Source: Rhodospirillales bacterium URHD0017 (lineage in GTDB: Bacteria > Pseudomonadota > Alphaproteobacteria > Reyranellales > Reyranellaceae). From it: 64,000 nt of DNA. A model generated the notes under the pieces. That model ran no database searches, was not told the DNA's origin, and saw only the letters and a program-made list of their open reading frames with translations. Both the position numbers and the translations under genes were made by a program. Shown in pieces: positions 29,878 through 38,716 of the stretch. Within the stretch, counting starts at the first letter, position 1; every line of letters starts with the position of its first letter. The stretch lies in assembly GCA_900110395.1 (NCBI GenBank), contig FODP01000014.1, positions 162,362-226,361 of the forward strand, written 5' to 3'.

Positions 29878-29907
29878 AGCGAAAAGAAAATCGTGGTGTA
29901 CTGAACC

Positions 29908-31284
29908 ATGTCGTTGTTCACGACCTACCTGCCGTACTTCGTCCTCGTGCTGACCCTGCTCGTGTTCGTTCACGAGTACGGACATTACTGGGTGGGCCGC
30001 CGGTTCGGCATCCATGCCGAGGTCTTCTCCATCGGCTTCGGCCCCGAGCTGATCGGCTGGACCGACCGCAACGGGACGCGCTGGAAGATCTCCGCGGTAC
30101 CGCTTGGCGGTTACGTCAAGTTCCTGGGTGACAGCGACGCCACTAGTGCCACCCCGTCGGGCGAGCCGTTGACGCCGGAGCAGAGCAAGCGGGCCTTCTT
30201 CAGCCAGCCGCTCTATGCCCGTGCCGCCGTCGTGCTGGGCGGGCCGCTCGCCAACCTGATCTTCGCCTTCGTGGTGCTGACCGCCGTCTTCTTCGTGGCG
30301 GGCGAGCCCTACACGCCAACCACGGTCGCCGTGCAGGTCGATGGGCCCGCGGCCAAGGCGGGACTGCGCACCGGGGACGAGGTCGTGCGGTTGGGCGACA
30401 GCCGGGTCAATCGCTACGAGGACATCACCGAGGCGCAATTCCTCCATCTCAGCAAGCCGATGCCCGTCGAGTACCGGCGCGGCAATCAGCTCCTGAAGGG
30501 CGTGATCGTTCCCAAGTACTGCGAACGGACCGATCGCTTCAGCAATACGATGCGGCTCGGCGATTACGGCATGGATCAACTGGTCCGCCCCGTGGTCGGC
30601 GGCTTCGTCGCCGACAGCCCCGCCGAGGCGGCCGGACTCAAGGTCGGCGACCTGCTGTTGCAGATCGACGGCAAGCCGGTCGATTACTTCTCGCGCATCC
30701 CGGAAATGATCGGCGACCGCGCGGGCAGCCCCCTCGCCATCACCTACGACCGCGACGGCAAGCGCGGCGAGGCCATGGTCACGCCGATCGCCGACAAGGC
30801 GGTCGATTGCGCCGGCAAGGAATACACGATCGGCCGTCTGCGCATCCGTCCGGCCAACGTCACCGAGGTCCGCAATCACGGCCTGCTCGGCGCCATGGGC
30901 GCCGGCGTGCGCGCGGTGTGGGGCATGACCTCGATGTTCTATACGTCGATGGGTCAGATCCTGACCGCGGCGCGACCTGTGGATGAATTGGGCGGACCGA
31001 TCCGCATCGCCAAGGCGGCGGGTGAGGCGTCCTACGCCGGCTGGACCGGCATCCTCAATCTCGTGATCGCGCTCTCGGTGGTGCTCGGCATCTTCAATCT
31101 GCTGCCGGTGCCGATGCTCGATGGCGGCCACCTCGCGATGTATCTGTACGAGGCGGTGCGCGGCAAGCCGCTCAGTCTGCGTGCACAAGAGCTCGGTCTG
31201 AAGGTCGGATTCAGCCTGGTGATCGGCCTGGCCCTGCTGGCGACCTTCAACGACATAAAGCAGATCCTGCGCATGTTCACCTAA
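29908..31284 (+). CDS. rseP: RIP metalloprotease RseP (site-2 protease)
   Basis: Intramembrane zinc protease that cleaves anti-sigma factors and signal-peptide remnants. 458 residues. The zinc motif HEYGH is at residues 22-26 in the first membrane helix. Two PDZ-like domains follow (about residues 130-210 and 225-300; GLRTGDEVVRLG and GLKVGDLLLQIDGKPV). The third ligand is in PVPMLDGGHLAMY near residue 400, and the C-terminal helix ends KQILRMFT. It lies between dxr and bamA, the conserved location. Confidence 0.96.
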   Translation: MSLFTTYLPYFVLVLTLLVFVHEYGHYWVGRRFGIHAEVFSIGFGPELIGWTDRNGTRWKISAVPLGGYVKFLGDSDATSATPSGEPLTPEQSKRAFFSQPLYARAAVVLGGPLANLIFAFVVLTAVFFVAGEPYTPTTVAVQVDGPAAKAGLRTGDEVVRLGDSRVNRYEDITEAQFLHLSKPMPVEYRRGNQLLKGVIVPKYCERTDRFSNTMRLGDYGMDQLVRPVVGGFVADSPAEAAGLKVGDLLLQIDGKPVDYFSRIPEMIGDRAGSPLAITYDRDGKRGEAMVTPIADKAVDCAGKEYTIGRLRIRPANVTEVRNHGLLGAMGAGVRAVWGMTSMFYTSMGQILTAARPVDELGGPIRIAKAAGEASYAGWTGILNLVIALSVVLGIFNLLPVPMLDGGHLAMYLYEAVRGKPLSLRAQELGLKVGFSLVIGLALLATFNDIKQILRMFT

Positions 31285-31420
31285 GGCCTTGCTGCGGTGA
31301 CATGACGCGATCTCCGGGCGGCGGACAACCGGGGACAAAGGGGTAGCTAAGTCCGTATTGCCGGTCTATGAAAATGCGGTCCTGAAACTGGCCGGCAGGT
31401 CGTCTGGGAAGGTGCCGGGG

Positions 31421-33724
31421 GTGAGTTTGATCTTTCGTTGGGCTGTTCTGGCCGTTGCGGCAATCCTCACCTTCGGCACGGCGGCGCATGCCCAGCGTGG
31501 TCCCGGCGCTGCGGCCGTTGGCGGCACGATCACGGGCGTGCAGATCCAGGGCAACGTGCGTGCCGAGCCGGAGACCATCCGCTCCTACCTGCAGCTCAAG
31601 GAAGGCCAGCCGTACGACCACGCCGCCGCCGACCGCTCGCTGAAGGCGCTGTTCGGTACGGGACTCTTCTCCGACGTCACGATCGAGATGCAGGGCTCGA
31701 CGCTGGTCGTGAAGGTCGTGGAAAATCCCATCATCAACCGCGTCGCCTTCGAGGGTAACCGCAAGATCGAGGACGACAAGCTGCGCGACGAGGTGCAGTC
31801 CAAGCCGCGCCAGGTCTTCACGCGCGCGCGCGTGCAGGCGGACGTCGAGCGCATCCTGACGATCTACCGTCGCAGCGGACGCTACAACGCCTCGGTCGAG
31901 CCCAAGGTCATCAAGCTCGACCAGGGCCGCGTCGATCTCGTCTTCGAGATCAACGAAGGCGACGTGACGGGCGTGCAGCGCATCAGCTTCGTCGGCAACG
32001 AGGCGTTCAGCGACGGCACGCTGCGCGGCAAGATCAGGACCAGCGAGAGCGCCTGGTACCGCTTCCTGTCGTCCGACGACCGCTACGATCCCGACCGCCT
32101 CAATCTCGACCGCGAGCTGTTGCGCAAGTTCTACCTTTCGGAAGGCTATGCCGACTTCCGCGTGGTGTCGGCGGTGGCCGAGCTTGCGCCGAACCGCGAG
32201 GGCTTCTTCATCACCTTCACGATCAGCGAAGGCGAGCGTTACAAGTTCGGCAAGGTCGAGGTGTCGACCCGCTTCCAGGGCCTCGATGTCGACGTGCTGC
32301 AGAGCTACCTGACGATGGCGGAGGGCGACTGGTACGACGCCGACGAGGTCGAGAAGACGGTGACGGCGCTCAGCGACCTCGTGGGCTCGCTGGGCTACGC
32401 CTTCGTCGAGGTCCGCCCCAACATCCGGCGCAACAAGGACAACCTGACCGTCGATGTCACCTTCGACGTCCAGGAAGGCCCGCGTGTCTATGTCGAGCGC
32501 ATCAACATCTCGGGCAACACGCGCACGCTGGACAAGGTGATCCGCCGTGAGTTCCGCTTGGCCGAGGGCGACGCCTTCTCGACCGCCAAGGTGCGGCGCA
32601 GCCAGCAGCGCCTGAAGAACCTCGGCTTCTTCGAAAAGGTCGACATCTCCGCTCAGCCCGGTTCGGCGCCGGACAAGACCAACCTCGAGGTCCAGGTGGT
32701 CGAGCAGAGCACCGGCGACATCTCCTTCGGCGCCGGCTACTCGACCACGTCGGGCGTGTTGGGTGACGTCTCGATCAAGGAACGCAACCTGCTCGGCAAG
32801 GGCCAGGAGCTGCGGCTCGGCGTGTCGATCGGCACCTTGAGCACCTTGGTCGACTTGAGCTTCACCGAGCCCTATTTCATGGACCGCCCGATGGCGGCGG
32901 GCTTCGACATCTTCCGCACCTCCAACGACCGCCAGCAGGTGGCCTCGTACAACGACCGCAGCATCGGCTTCGCCTTGCGCGCCGGCTGGGCCTATACCGA
33001 GCACTTGCGGCAGAACGTCCGCTATACGCTGCGCCAGACCGACATCTACAACGTTCAGCCGTGGGCCTCGACCATCGTGCAGCTCAACGCCGGTACGTCG
33101 GTGGTCTCTGAGCTCTCCGAAACGCTGGCCTGGGATACCCGAGACACCCGCCTCAACACGACCAAGGGATTCCTGCTGCGCAACTCGAACGCGGTGGCAG
33201 GCGCAATCGGCACCGAGCAGTATTACCGCTCGACGGCCGATGCGGTTTACTATCAGAGCATCATCGACGACGTCGTCGCCTCGGTCGGCGGCTCGGTCGG
33301 CGCGGTGTTCCCCTACAACGGCTCGTCGCTCAGGCTGAACAACCTGTTCTTCATCGGCGGCGACACGTTGCGCGGGTTCCAGGTCGGCGGCATCGGGCCG
33401 CGCGATTCGATCACCGCGGACTCGCTCGGCGGCACCTATTTCTACAGCGCCACGACCGAGCTCAGCTTCCCGCTGGGACTGCCCAAGGAGATCGGCATCT
33501 TCGGCAAGGCCTTCATGGATGTCGGCTCGCTGTGGGGCCTGGGCGGGCCAGCCCAGTACAGCAACACGGTGCTGACCAGCAATACCATGCGGGTTTCGAC
33601 CGGCGTCGGCATTCAATGGATGTCGCCCTTTGGGCCAATCCGTATAGACTATGCCGTCCCGCTGCAGAAAGACCCGTGGGACAAGACGGAGAACATCCGC
33701 TTCAGCTTCGGCACGCGCTTCTAA
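31421..33724 (+). CDS. bamA: Outer membrane protein assembly factor BamA
   Basis: Beta-barrel assembly machine core, inserting outer-membrane proteins. I start at GTG 31421, eight bases after GGGAAGG, because it yields a clean signal peptide (VSLIFRWAVLAVAAILTFG, cleaved after AHA); a TTG at 31358 is an in-frame alternative. The 767 residues comprise five POTRA repeats (about residues 30-400) and a 16-strand barrel with the lid-lock motif LRGFQVGG and a terminal phenylalanine in FSFGTRF. The TAA stop overlaps a micro-ORF that leads into fabZ. Confidence 0.96.
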   Translation: MSLIFRWAVLAVAAILTFGTAAHAQRGPGAAAVGGTITGVQIQGNVRAEPETIRSYLQLKEGQPYDHAAADRSLKALFGTGLFSDVTIEMQGSTLVVKVVENPIINRVAFEGNRKIEDDKLRDEVQSKPRQVFTRARVQADVERILTIYRRSGRYNASVEPKVIKLDQGRVDLVFEINEGDVTGVQRISFVGNEAFSDGTLRGKIRTSESAWYRFLSSDDRYDPDRLNLDRELLRKFYLSEGYADFRVVSAVAELAPNREGFFITFTISEGERYKFGKVEVSTRFQGLDVDVLQSYLTMAEGDWYDADEVEKTVTALSDLVGSLGYAFVEVRPNIRRNKDNLTVDVTFDVQEGPRVYVERINISGNTRTLDKVIRREFRLAEGDAFSTAKVRRSQQRLKNLGFFEKVDISAQPGSAPDKTNLEVQVVEQSTGDISFGAGYSTTSGVLGDVSIKERNLLGKGQELRLGVSIGTLSTLVDLSFTEPYFMDRPMAAGFDIFRTSNDRQQVASYNDRSIGFALRAGWAYTEHLRQNVRYTLRQTDIYNVQPWASTIVQLNAGTSVVSELSETLAWDTRDTRLNTTKGFLLRNSNAVAGAIGTEQYYRSTADAVYYQSIIDDVVASVGGSVGAVFPYNGSSLRLNNLFFIGGDTLRGFQVGGIGPRDSITADSLGGTYFYSATTELSFPLGLPKEIGIFGKAFMDVGSLWGLGGPAQYSNTVLTSNTMRVSTGVGIQWMSPFGPIRIDYAVPLQKDPWDKTENIRFSFGTRF

Positions 33725-33756
33725 TGGGGATGGGGATGGGGATGGCGGTGACATGA
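33724..33756 (+). CDS. Micro-ORF of 10 codons on a hexamer repeat coupling bamA to fabZ
   Basis: The hexamer ATGGGG occurs three times at 33724-33741 and is followed by ATGGCG. Its frame reads MGMGMGMAVT and stops. The first ATG overlaps the bamA stop (TAATG) and the TGA overlaps the fabZ start (ATGA). It may only be a spacer that carries the purine-rich ribosome site, but it could couple translation and would vary by slippage. Expression is unproven. Confidence 0.3.
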   Translation: MGMGMGMAVT

Positions 33757-34232
33757 ACATGCAGACCGACAAGACCAGCATGGCGGTGACCGCGACGGCG
33801 ACCGTGGCCGACATCAAGCGCATCCTGCAGCTGATCCCGCACCGCTATCCCATGCTGATGGTCGACCGCGTCACCGAGATGCGGCTCGACAGCAGTGCCG
33901 TCGGCATCAAGAACGTCAGCATCAACGAGCCCTTCTTCCAGGGCCATTTCCCGTCCGAGCCGGTGATGCCGGGCGTGCTGATCATCGAGGCGATGGCGCA
34001 GACTGCCGCTGTGCTGGTGATGACCAGCCTCGGCCAGGAGGCGGAGGGCAAGCTCGTCTATTTCATGTCGATCGACGACGTGCGCTTTCGCCGGCCGGTC
34101 GTGCCGGGCGACCGGCTGGAACTGCATGTCGAGAAGATCCAGAGCCGCGCCAACGTCTGGAAGTTCTCCGGCAAGGGAATTGTCGAAGGCAAGGTTGCGG
34201 CCGAGGCGACCTTCGCCGCCATGATCAGGTAG
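33753..34232 (+). CDS. fabZ: 3-hydroxyacyl-[acyl-carrier-protein] dehydratase FabZ
   Basis: Hot-dog-fold dehydratase of type II fatty acid synthesis. 159 residues from ATG 33753; ATGs at 33759 and 33780 are alternatives. Active-site block FFQGHFPSEPVMPGVLIIEA with the histidine at 65 and glutamate at 79, and upstream LIPHRYPMLMVDRV. In most alphaproteobacteria fabZ sits between lpxD and lpxA; here it directly follows bamA and is followed by glyoxalase, so the lpx neighbours are missing. Confidence 0.95.
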   Translation: MNMQTDKTSMAVTATATVADIKRILQLIPHRYPMLMVDRVTEMRLDSSAVGIKNVSINEPFFQGHFPSEPVMPGVLIIEAMAQTAAVLVMTSLGQEAEGKLVYFMSIDDVRFRRPVVPGDRLELHVEKIQSRANVWKFSGKGIVEGKVAAEATFAAMIR

Positions 34233-34243
34233 AGGAGAGGACG

Positions 34244-34654
<411 letters not shown>

Positions 34655-34783
34655 TCCGATCGCGCCTAGATCAGCACAGGTTCGGTAGATTATAGAACAG
34701 GGGCGGGGCCGGTCGCTCGACGGCCAAATTGGCTAATCGCCGCCCGCGCCGACGACAAAGAATGTGTATGGTCGATCGCCTGA

Positions 34784-35032
34784 AACGCCCGTAGGCACCG
34801 TACCAATACCAACACCGGCATCGACTTCACCTTCGACCGCGACCCCGCCAAGCAGCCGCAGGCCTCGGCCTTCTGGCCGCTGATCGCCGGCACGGCGACC
34901 GTGGTGGCCCAGCCAGCGCAGAAGCGCGAGATCGACAACCGTGTCTTCAAGTATGTCGGCGTGGCCGGAGTCGACAAGCCGCGCATCGTGCAGGTTGGGG
35001 TGAGCGCCGCGCACCTGGCCGCCTGCAAGTAG
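34784..35032 (+). pseudogene. 5'-truncated remnant of an unidentified protein gene
   Basis: After an in-frame stop at 34781 a frame runs open for 82 codons to a TAG at 35030 with no usable start codon before its middle. Its translation looks protein-like (TNTGIDFTFDRDPAKQPQ, KREIDNRVFKYVGVAGVDK) with normal high-GC codon use, and it ends GVSAAHLAACK. I do not recognise the family. Best reading: the C-terminus of a decayed gene, on the opposite strand to the following operon. The rest of 34655-34783 shows nothing. Confidence 0.45.
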
Positions 35033-35037
35033 GGGCC

Positions 35038-35370
35038 TCAGGACTGGGTTGCGCGGAAGCCCTTCACCAAGGGCACGTCGAGCGTGCTGACAAGGTCTGA
35101 TGTGATGCCGCCCGGGCTTCCCCAACCGGTGACGCCGGCCGAGAAGAACTCGACATTGGCGGCAATGAAGGCCTCTTCCGCGGCCGGCACGTCGACATCC
35201 TCATAGATCGCCTGCACCGGGCAGACCGAGACGCAGATGCCGCAATTGATGCATTCGTCGGGCTGGATGTACATCATGCGGCCGCCCTCGTAGATGCATT
35301 CCACGGGGCAGACCTTCTGGCAGATGCCGTCCTTCACATCGATGCAGGTCGAGGTGACGACGTAGGTCAT
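35038..35370 (-). CDS. fdxA: 7Fe ferredoxin ([3Fe-4S][4Fe-4S])
   Basis: Soluble low-potential electron carrier, 110 residues. Cysteines at 9, 17, 21, 25, 40, 43, 46 and 50 match, shifted by one, those of Azotobacter ferredoxin I: 9, 17 and 50 would hold the [3Fe-4S] cluster, 21, 40, 43 and 46 the [4Fe-4S] cluster, and 25 is the free cysteine. Blocks seen: TCIDVKDGICQKVCPVECIY and DECINCGICVSVCP. It is the last gene of a seven-gene minus-strand operon, overlapping the hydratase stop by one base, so it probably feeds electrons to or from a reaction in that pathway; the partner is unknown. Confidence 0.93.
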   Translation of the reverse strand: MTYVVTSTCIDVKDGICQKVCPVECIYEGGRMMYIQPDECINCGICVSVCPVQAIYEDVDVPAAEEAFIAANVEFFSAGVTGWGSPGGITSDLVSTLDVPLVKGFRATQS

Positions 35371-36146
35371 CAGCGACCCTGCCACTGCGGCGGGCGCTTC
35401 TCGATGAACGCCTGCACACCCTCGTCCTGGTCCGTCGACTGAAGGGCGGCGACCAGGGCCGGCAGGCGCAGCTGCTGCGCCTCCTGTGGCGAGAGGCCAG
35501 CGCCACTGCGCACCATCTGCTTGATCGCCTTGACCGAGAGCGGCGCGCAGGCAAGGACGTCGGCAAGCCAATGCTCGACCGCCGCGTCGAGGCCGGCCTG
35601 CGGCACGACTTCGTTGACCAGGCCAAGGCGCAACGCCTCCTCCGCAGGGACGCGCCGGCCAGTCAGCAGCATGCCCATCGCCCAGACGTGCGGGATGCGC
35701 CGCGGCAGGATGGCGATGCCGCCGTCCAGCGCCAGCCGGCCGACGCGTGGCTCGGGCAGGCCGAAGCTTGCATTCTCGGCGGCGATGACGATGTCGCAGC
35801 CCAACACCATCTCCATGCCGCCGCCCAGCGCATGGCCGTTGACGCGGGCGATCACCGGGACGTCGAGGGTCTCGCGCAACGCCAAGCCGCCGAAGCCGCC
35901 AGGCCGCGCCGCCGCCCAGTATTCCAGCCCGGTCTTGTTGCCGCTCTGCTTCATGTCGGCGCCGGTGCAGAAGGCGCGCTCGCCGGCGCCGGTGAGCACG
36001 ACACAACGCACCTGGTCGTCGCGTTCAATGGCCGACCAGATGCGCATCAGCTCGGCTTCCGACGCCTCGTCGATGGCGTTCATGCGGTCAGGCCGGTCGA
36101 TCGTGACGCGCGCGACATGGTTCTCCACGACGAAGCGGATGGTCAT
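35370..36146 (-). CDS. Enoyl-CoA hydratase/isomerase family protein
   Basis: Crotonase-fold enzyme, 258 residues. The oxyanion-hole segments AFCTGADMKQ and GHALGGGMEMVLGCD are present, as are both catalytic-type glutamates (in GGGMEM and in FGLPEPRVG), so a true hydratase is plausible. The C-terminus EKRPPQWQGR is typical. It overlaps the CoA-transferase gene by four bases and fdxA by one. In this operon it would act on a CoA thioester made by the CoA-transferase. Exact substrate unknown. Confidence 0.92.
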   Translation of the reverse strand: MTIRFVVENHVARVTIDRPDRMNAIDEASEAELMRIWSAIERDDQVRCVVLTGAGERAFCTGADMKQSGNKTGLEYWAAARPGGFGGLALRETLDVPVIARVNGHALGGGMEMVLGCDIVIAAENASFGLPEPRVGRLALDGGIAILPRRIPHVWAMGMLLTGRRVPAEEALRLGLVNEVVPQAGLDAAVEHWLADVLACAPLSVKAIKQMVRSGAGLSPQEAQQLRLPALVAALQSTDQDEGVQAFIEKRPPQWQGR

Positions 36147-37339
36147 GAAAGCACCTTGCCGTTGCGCAGCTCGGCGATGCGGTCGGGCGCGTAGCCCAGC
36201 TCGCCCAGGATCTCCGCGCCATGCTCGCCGAGGCTTGGTGGCGCATGGCGCAGCTGGAACGCCGAGGCGTCCATGGTGATGGGCGAGGCGACCAGCTTCA
36301 GCGGCTCGTTGCGGCCACTGCCGTTGGCGTCGAGCGACACGATCATGTTGTTCGCGGCGGTCTGCTCCGACGCCAGTGCCTCGCCCAGGGTCTGCACCGA
36401 TGCGCACAGAAGATCCTGCTCCTCGAGCCTGGCGAGCCAGTGTGCCGTCGTGTCGGTCGAGAGCTTGCTGCGGAACAGGCGGTGCAATTCCGCCTTGTTC
36501 TCCGCCTGCTTGGCGAAGCTGGCGTAGTTCGGATCGGCCGACAGGTCGGGCAGGCCGAGCGCGCGGCAGATATCCTGCAGCGGATTGGCCTTGAAGGCCC
36601 CCACGATCACGACCGCGCCGTCGGTGGTCTGGAACACGCCGGTCAGCGGGAAGGCGCCCCAATTCAGCTCGCGCTTGCGTTGCAGCCACATCGCCGCTTC
36701 CTGCATCTGCATGGCGAGCATGGAATCGTAGAGCGACACCGAGAGGGACTGGCCGACGCCGGTCTTCTCGCGCTGCATCAAGGCGAGCAGGATGCCCTGC
36801 ATGAGATGCATACCGGCCGAATAGTCGGCCAGCGCCGTGGCGTAGATCGACGTCGGCAGGCTTTGATCGGGCTTGCGCGCCATCACGCCGCTCAGCGCCT
36901 GGGCCAGGATGTCCTGGCCGCCCTTGTGCGACAGTGGCCCGCTCTGGCCGAAGCCCGAGCCGAAGGCGCAGATGATGCGCGGGTTTATCTTGGAGAGTGC
37001 CTCGTAGCCGAAGCCCATGCGATCCATGACGCCGGCGCGGAAATTGTTCACCACGACGTCGGCCGTCTTCACCAGGTCATAGACCACCGCCTTGCCAGCC
37101 TCGCCGCGCAGGTCGAGGGCGATCGAGCGCTTGTTGCGGTTGAGGCTCCTGAACACCGGATTGTTGAGCCCGTCCGGATCGTCGGCCAGCGAGGTCCTGG
37201 ACAGGTCGCCGGCGCCCGGCCGCTCGATCTTGATGACGTCGGCCCCGTAGTCGGCGAGCATCTGCGTGGCGCACGGTCCCATCATGACCTGCGTGAAATC
37301 GAGCACTTTTATGCCGGTGAGGGGCTGGGCAACGGTCAT
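36143..37339 (-). CDS. Class III (CaiB/BaiF, formyl-CoA transferase-like) CoA-transferase
   Basis: Moves CoA from a donor thioester to an organic acid. 398 residues. Family blocks: GIKVLDFTQVMMGPCATQML (start), GADVIKIERPGAGD, NRNKRSIALDL, NNFRAGVMDRMGFGY, and the catalytic aspartate in ALADYSAGMHLM near residue 170. The gene overlaps the FAD oxidoreductase and the hydratase by four bases each. It is the likely acid-activating step of the encoded pathway. Confidence 0.93.
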   Translation of the reverse strand: MTVAQPLTGIKVLDFTQVMMGPCATQMLADYGADVIKIERPGAGDLSRTSLADDPDGLNNPVFRSLNRNKRSIALDLRGEAGKAVVYDLVKTADVVVNNFRAGVMDRMGFGYEALSKINPRIICAFGSGFGQSGPLSHKGGQDILAQALSGVMARKPDQSLPTSIYATALADYSAGMHLMQGILLALMQREKTGVGQSLSVSLYDSMLAMQMQEAAMWLQRKRELNWGAFPLTGVFQTTDGAVVIVGAFKANPLQDICRALGLPDLSADPNYASFAKQAENKAELHRLFRSKLSTDTTAHWLARLEEQDLLCASVQTLGEALASEQTAANNMIVSLDANGSGRNEPLKLVASPITMDASAFQLRHAPPSLGEHGAEILGELGYAPDRIAELRNGKVLS

Positions 37340-38691
37340 TCGGCGGCCCTCAGGACGGTGGCATTGGCAGCCGGCCGGTCTCCGGGATCGGCGCCTCGCT
37401 CGCGCAGGCGGGCCTGCAGCTTGCCGACGTCGACGCGATCGAGCGCCACGTTCCCTTCGAGCGCCAGCGCCGCCGCCTCGCCGGCGGCCTCGCCCATCGC
37501 CATGCAGGGCGGGATCTCGCGCGACATGCGCTGGGCCGACGAGGTTGCCGAATAATGCCGGCCGGCGACGATCAGGCCTTTGACCTCGCGCGGCAGCAGC
37601 GAGCGGTAGGGCGTGTAGTAGTCGCGGCCGCGCGCCACGCTGTCGGCGAAGTGCCGGCGTTCGGTCACGTCCTCCTTGGTCACCACATATAGGCCTTCGA
37701 GCAGCCGGGTCTGGCGGATGCCGAGCTGGGGCGCCACGTCGACCACGAAACAGTCGCGGAAGCCCGGCATCTTCTCATGCAGGTACTCGACCAGCTTGGC
37801 GATCCGCTTGCGGCCCTCGAAGTCGGCGCGCGTCAGGTCGTCGACCTTCAGCCCGTTGTAGTTGGCCATGTGCGGGCAGTTGCACCAGACGACGCCGGGC
37901 AGCGGCGTCTTCAGCCACCATTTGTCCCATGAGCCGCCGATCAGGCGCTTGGCTTCGCGGTCGATCGCCTTGAACGCCTCGGGCTCCTCGTATTCGAAGC
38001 GCTCGGCCGCCTCGACGTCGACACCGCCCAGGCGGAACACGGTGGTGACGATGTAGGCGCCTTCGATGAAGGGCGCGCCGGCCGAGGCCGCAACATCGAG
38101 ATCGCCGGTGGCGTCGACGACGACCTTGCCGAGGATGGCCTGGCGGCCTTCCTTGCTCTCGCAGATGACGCCCTTTATCGCGCCGTCCTCGACGATGGCG
38201 CGGCTGAACCAGCTATGCAGGCGCAGGTTGACCTGGGCCTCGGCGATCATGTCGTTGGACACGCGCTTGAAGCCGTCGGGATCGAAGGCCGCGGCATAGA
38301 CGATGGGCTGCGGCTTCAGGTGCGAGGTGAAGTCGAACACGCCCCAGCGCGACCATTTGCGCCACATCGCGACATCTGACCGGCGATCGGCCTCGGGCGG
38401 CGTGACCGCCAGCCCAAGCAGCTCCAGTCGCGCGATGAGGTCGGCGCAGAGGCCGCGCACGGCGATCTCCTGGCCGTTGCACATGTCGTCGAGCACCAGG
38501 ACCATGCCGCCAGAGGCCAGGCCGCCGAGATACGGGTAGCGTTCGAGCAGGGTGACGCTCAGGCCATTGCGCGCGCCGGCCAGCGCCGCGGCTATGCCGG
38601 CCGGGCCGCCGCCCACGACCACGAGATCGGATGAAGCGGCGACGGGCACGCGGCCGGCCGGCTCGTTGATGAACTGAGGGGTCGAGGTCAT
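37336..38691 (-). CDS. FAD-dependent oxidoreductase (FAD_oxidored family)
   Basis: Flavoprotein of 451 residues with an N-terminal Rossmann motif, LVVVGGGPAGIAAALAGAR (residues 23-41), LLERYPYLGGLASGGMV typical of the FAD_oxidored (PF12831) group, VVDATGDLDVAASAGAP near residue 190, and a C-terminal dinucleotide motif LIVAGRHYSATSSAQR. AAGGAGG precedes the ATG. It lies between the ABC permease and the CoA-transferase. Such proteins oxidise hydroxyl or amine groups on varied small molecules; the substrate here is unknown. Confidence 0.88.
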   Translation of the reverse strand: MTSTPQFINEPAGRVPVAASSDLVVVGGGPAGIAAALAGARNGLSVTLLERYPYLGGLASGGMVLVLDDMCNGQEIAVRGLCADLIARLELLGLAVTPPEADRRSDVAMWRKWSRWGVFDFTSHLKPQPIVYAAAFDPDGFKRVSNDMIAEAQVNLRLHSWFSRAIVEDGAIKGVICESKEGRQAILGKVVVDATGDLDVAASAGAPFIEGAYIVTTVFRLGGVDVEAAERFEYEEPEAFKAIDREAKRLIGGSWDKWWLKTPLPGVVWCNCPHMANYNGLKVDDLTRADFEGRKRIAKLVEYLHEKMPGFRDCFVVDVAPQLGIRQTRLLEGLYVVTKEDVTERRHFADSVARGRDYYTPYRSLLPREVKGLIVAGRHYSATSSAQRMSREIPPCMAMGEAAGEAAALALEGNVALDRVDVGKLQARLRERGADPGDRPAANATVLRAAE

Positions 38692-38716
38692 GAAGCCTCC
38701 TTGCGGAATGTGGGGT

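Noticed and set aside
31358..31420. TTG start for BamA
   Set aside because: It would place 21 hydrophilic residues before the signal peptide; the GTG at 31421 has a ribosome site and a clean signal sequence.
31277..33823. 848-codon open frame on the minus strand
   Set aside because: Antisense to bamA; no recognisable protein pattern.
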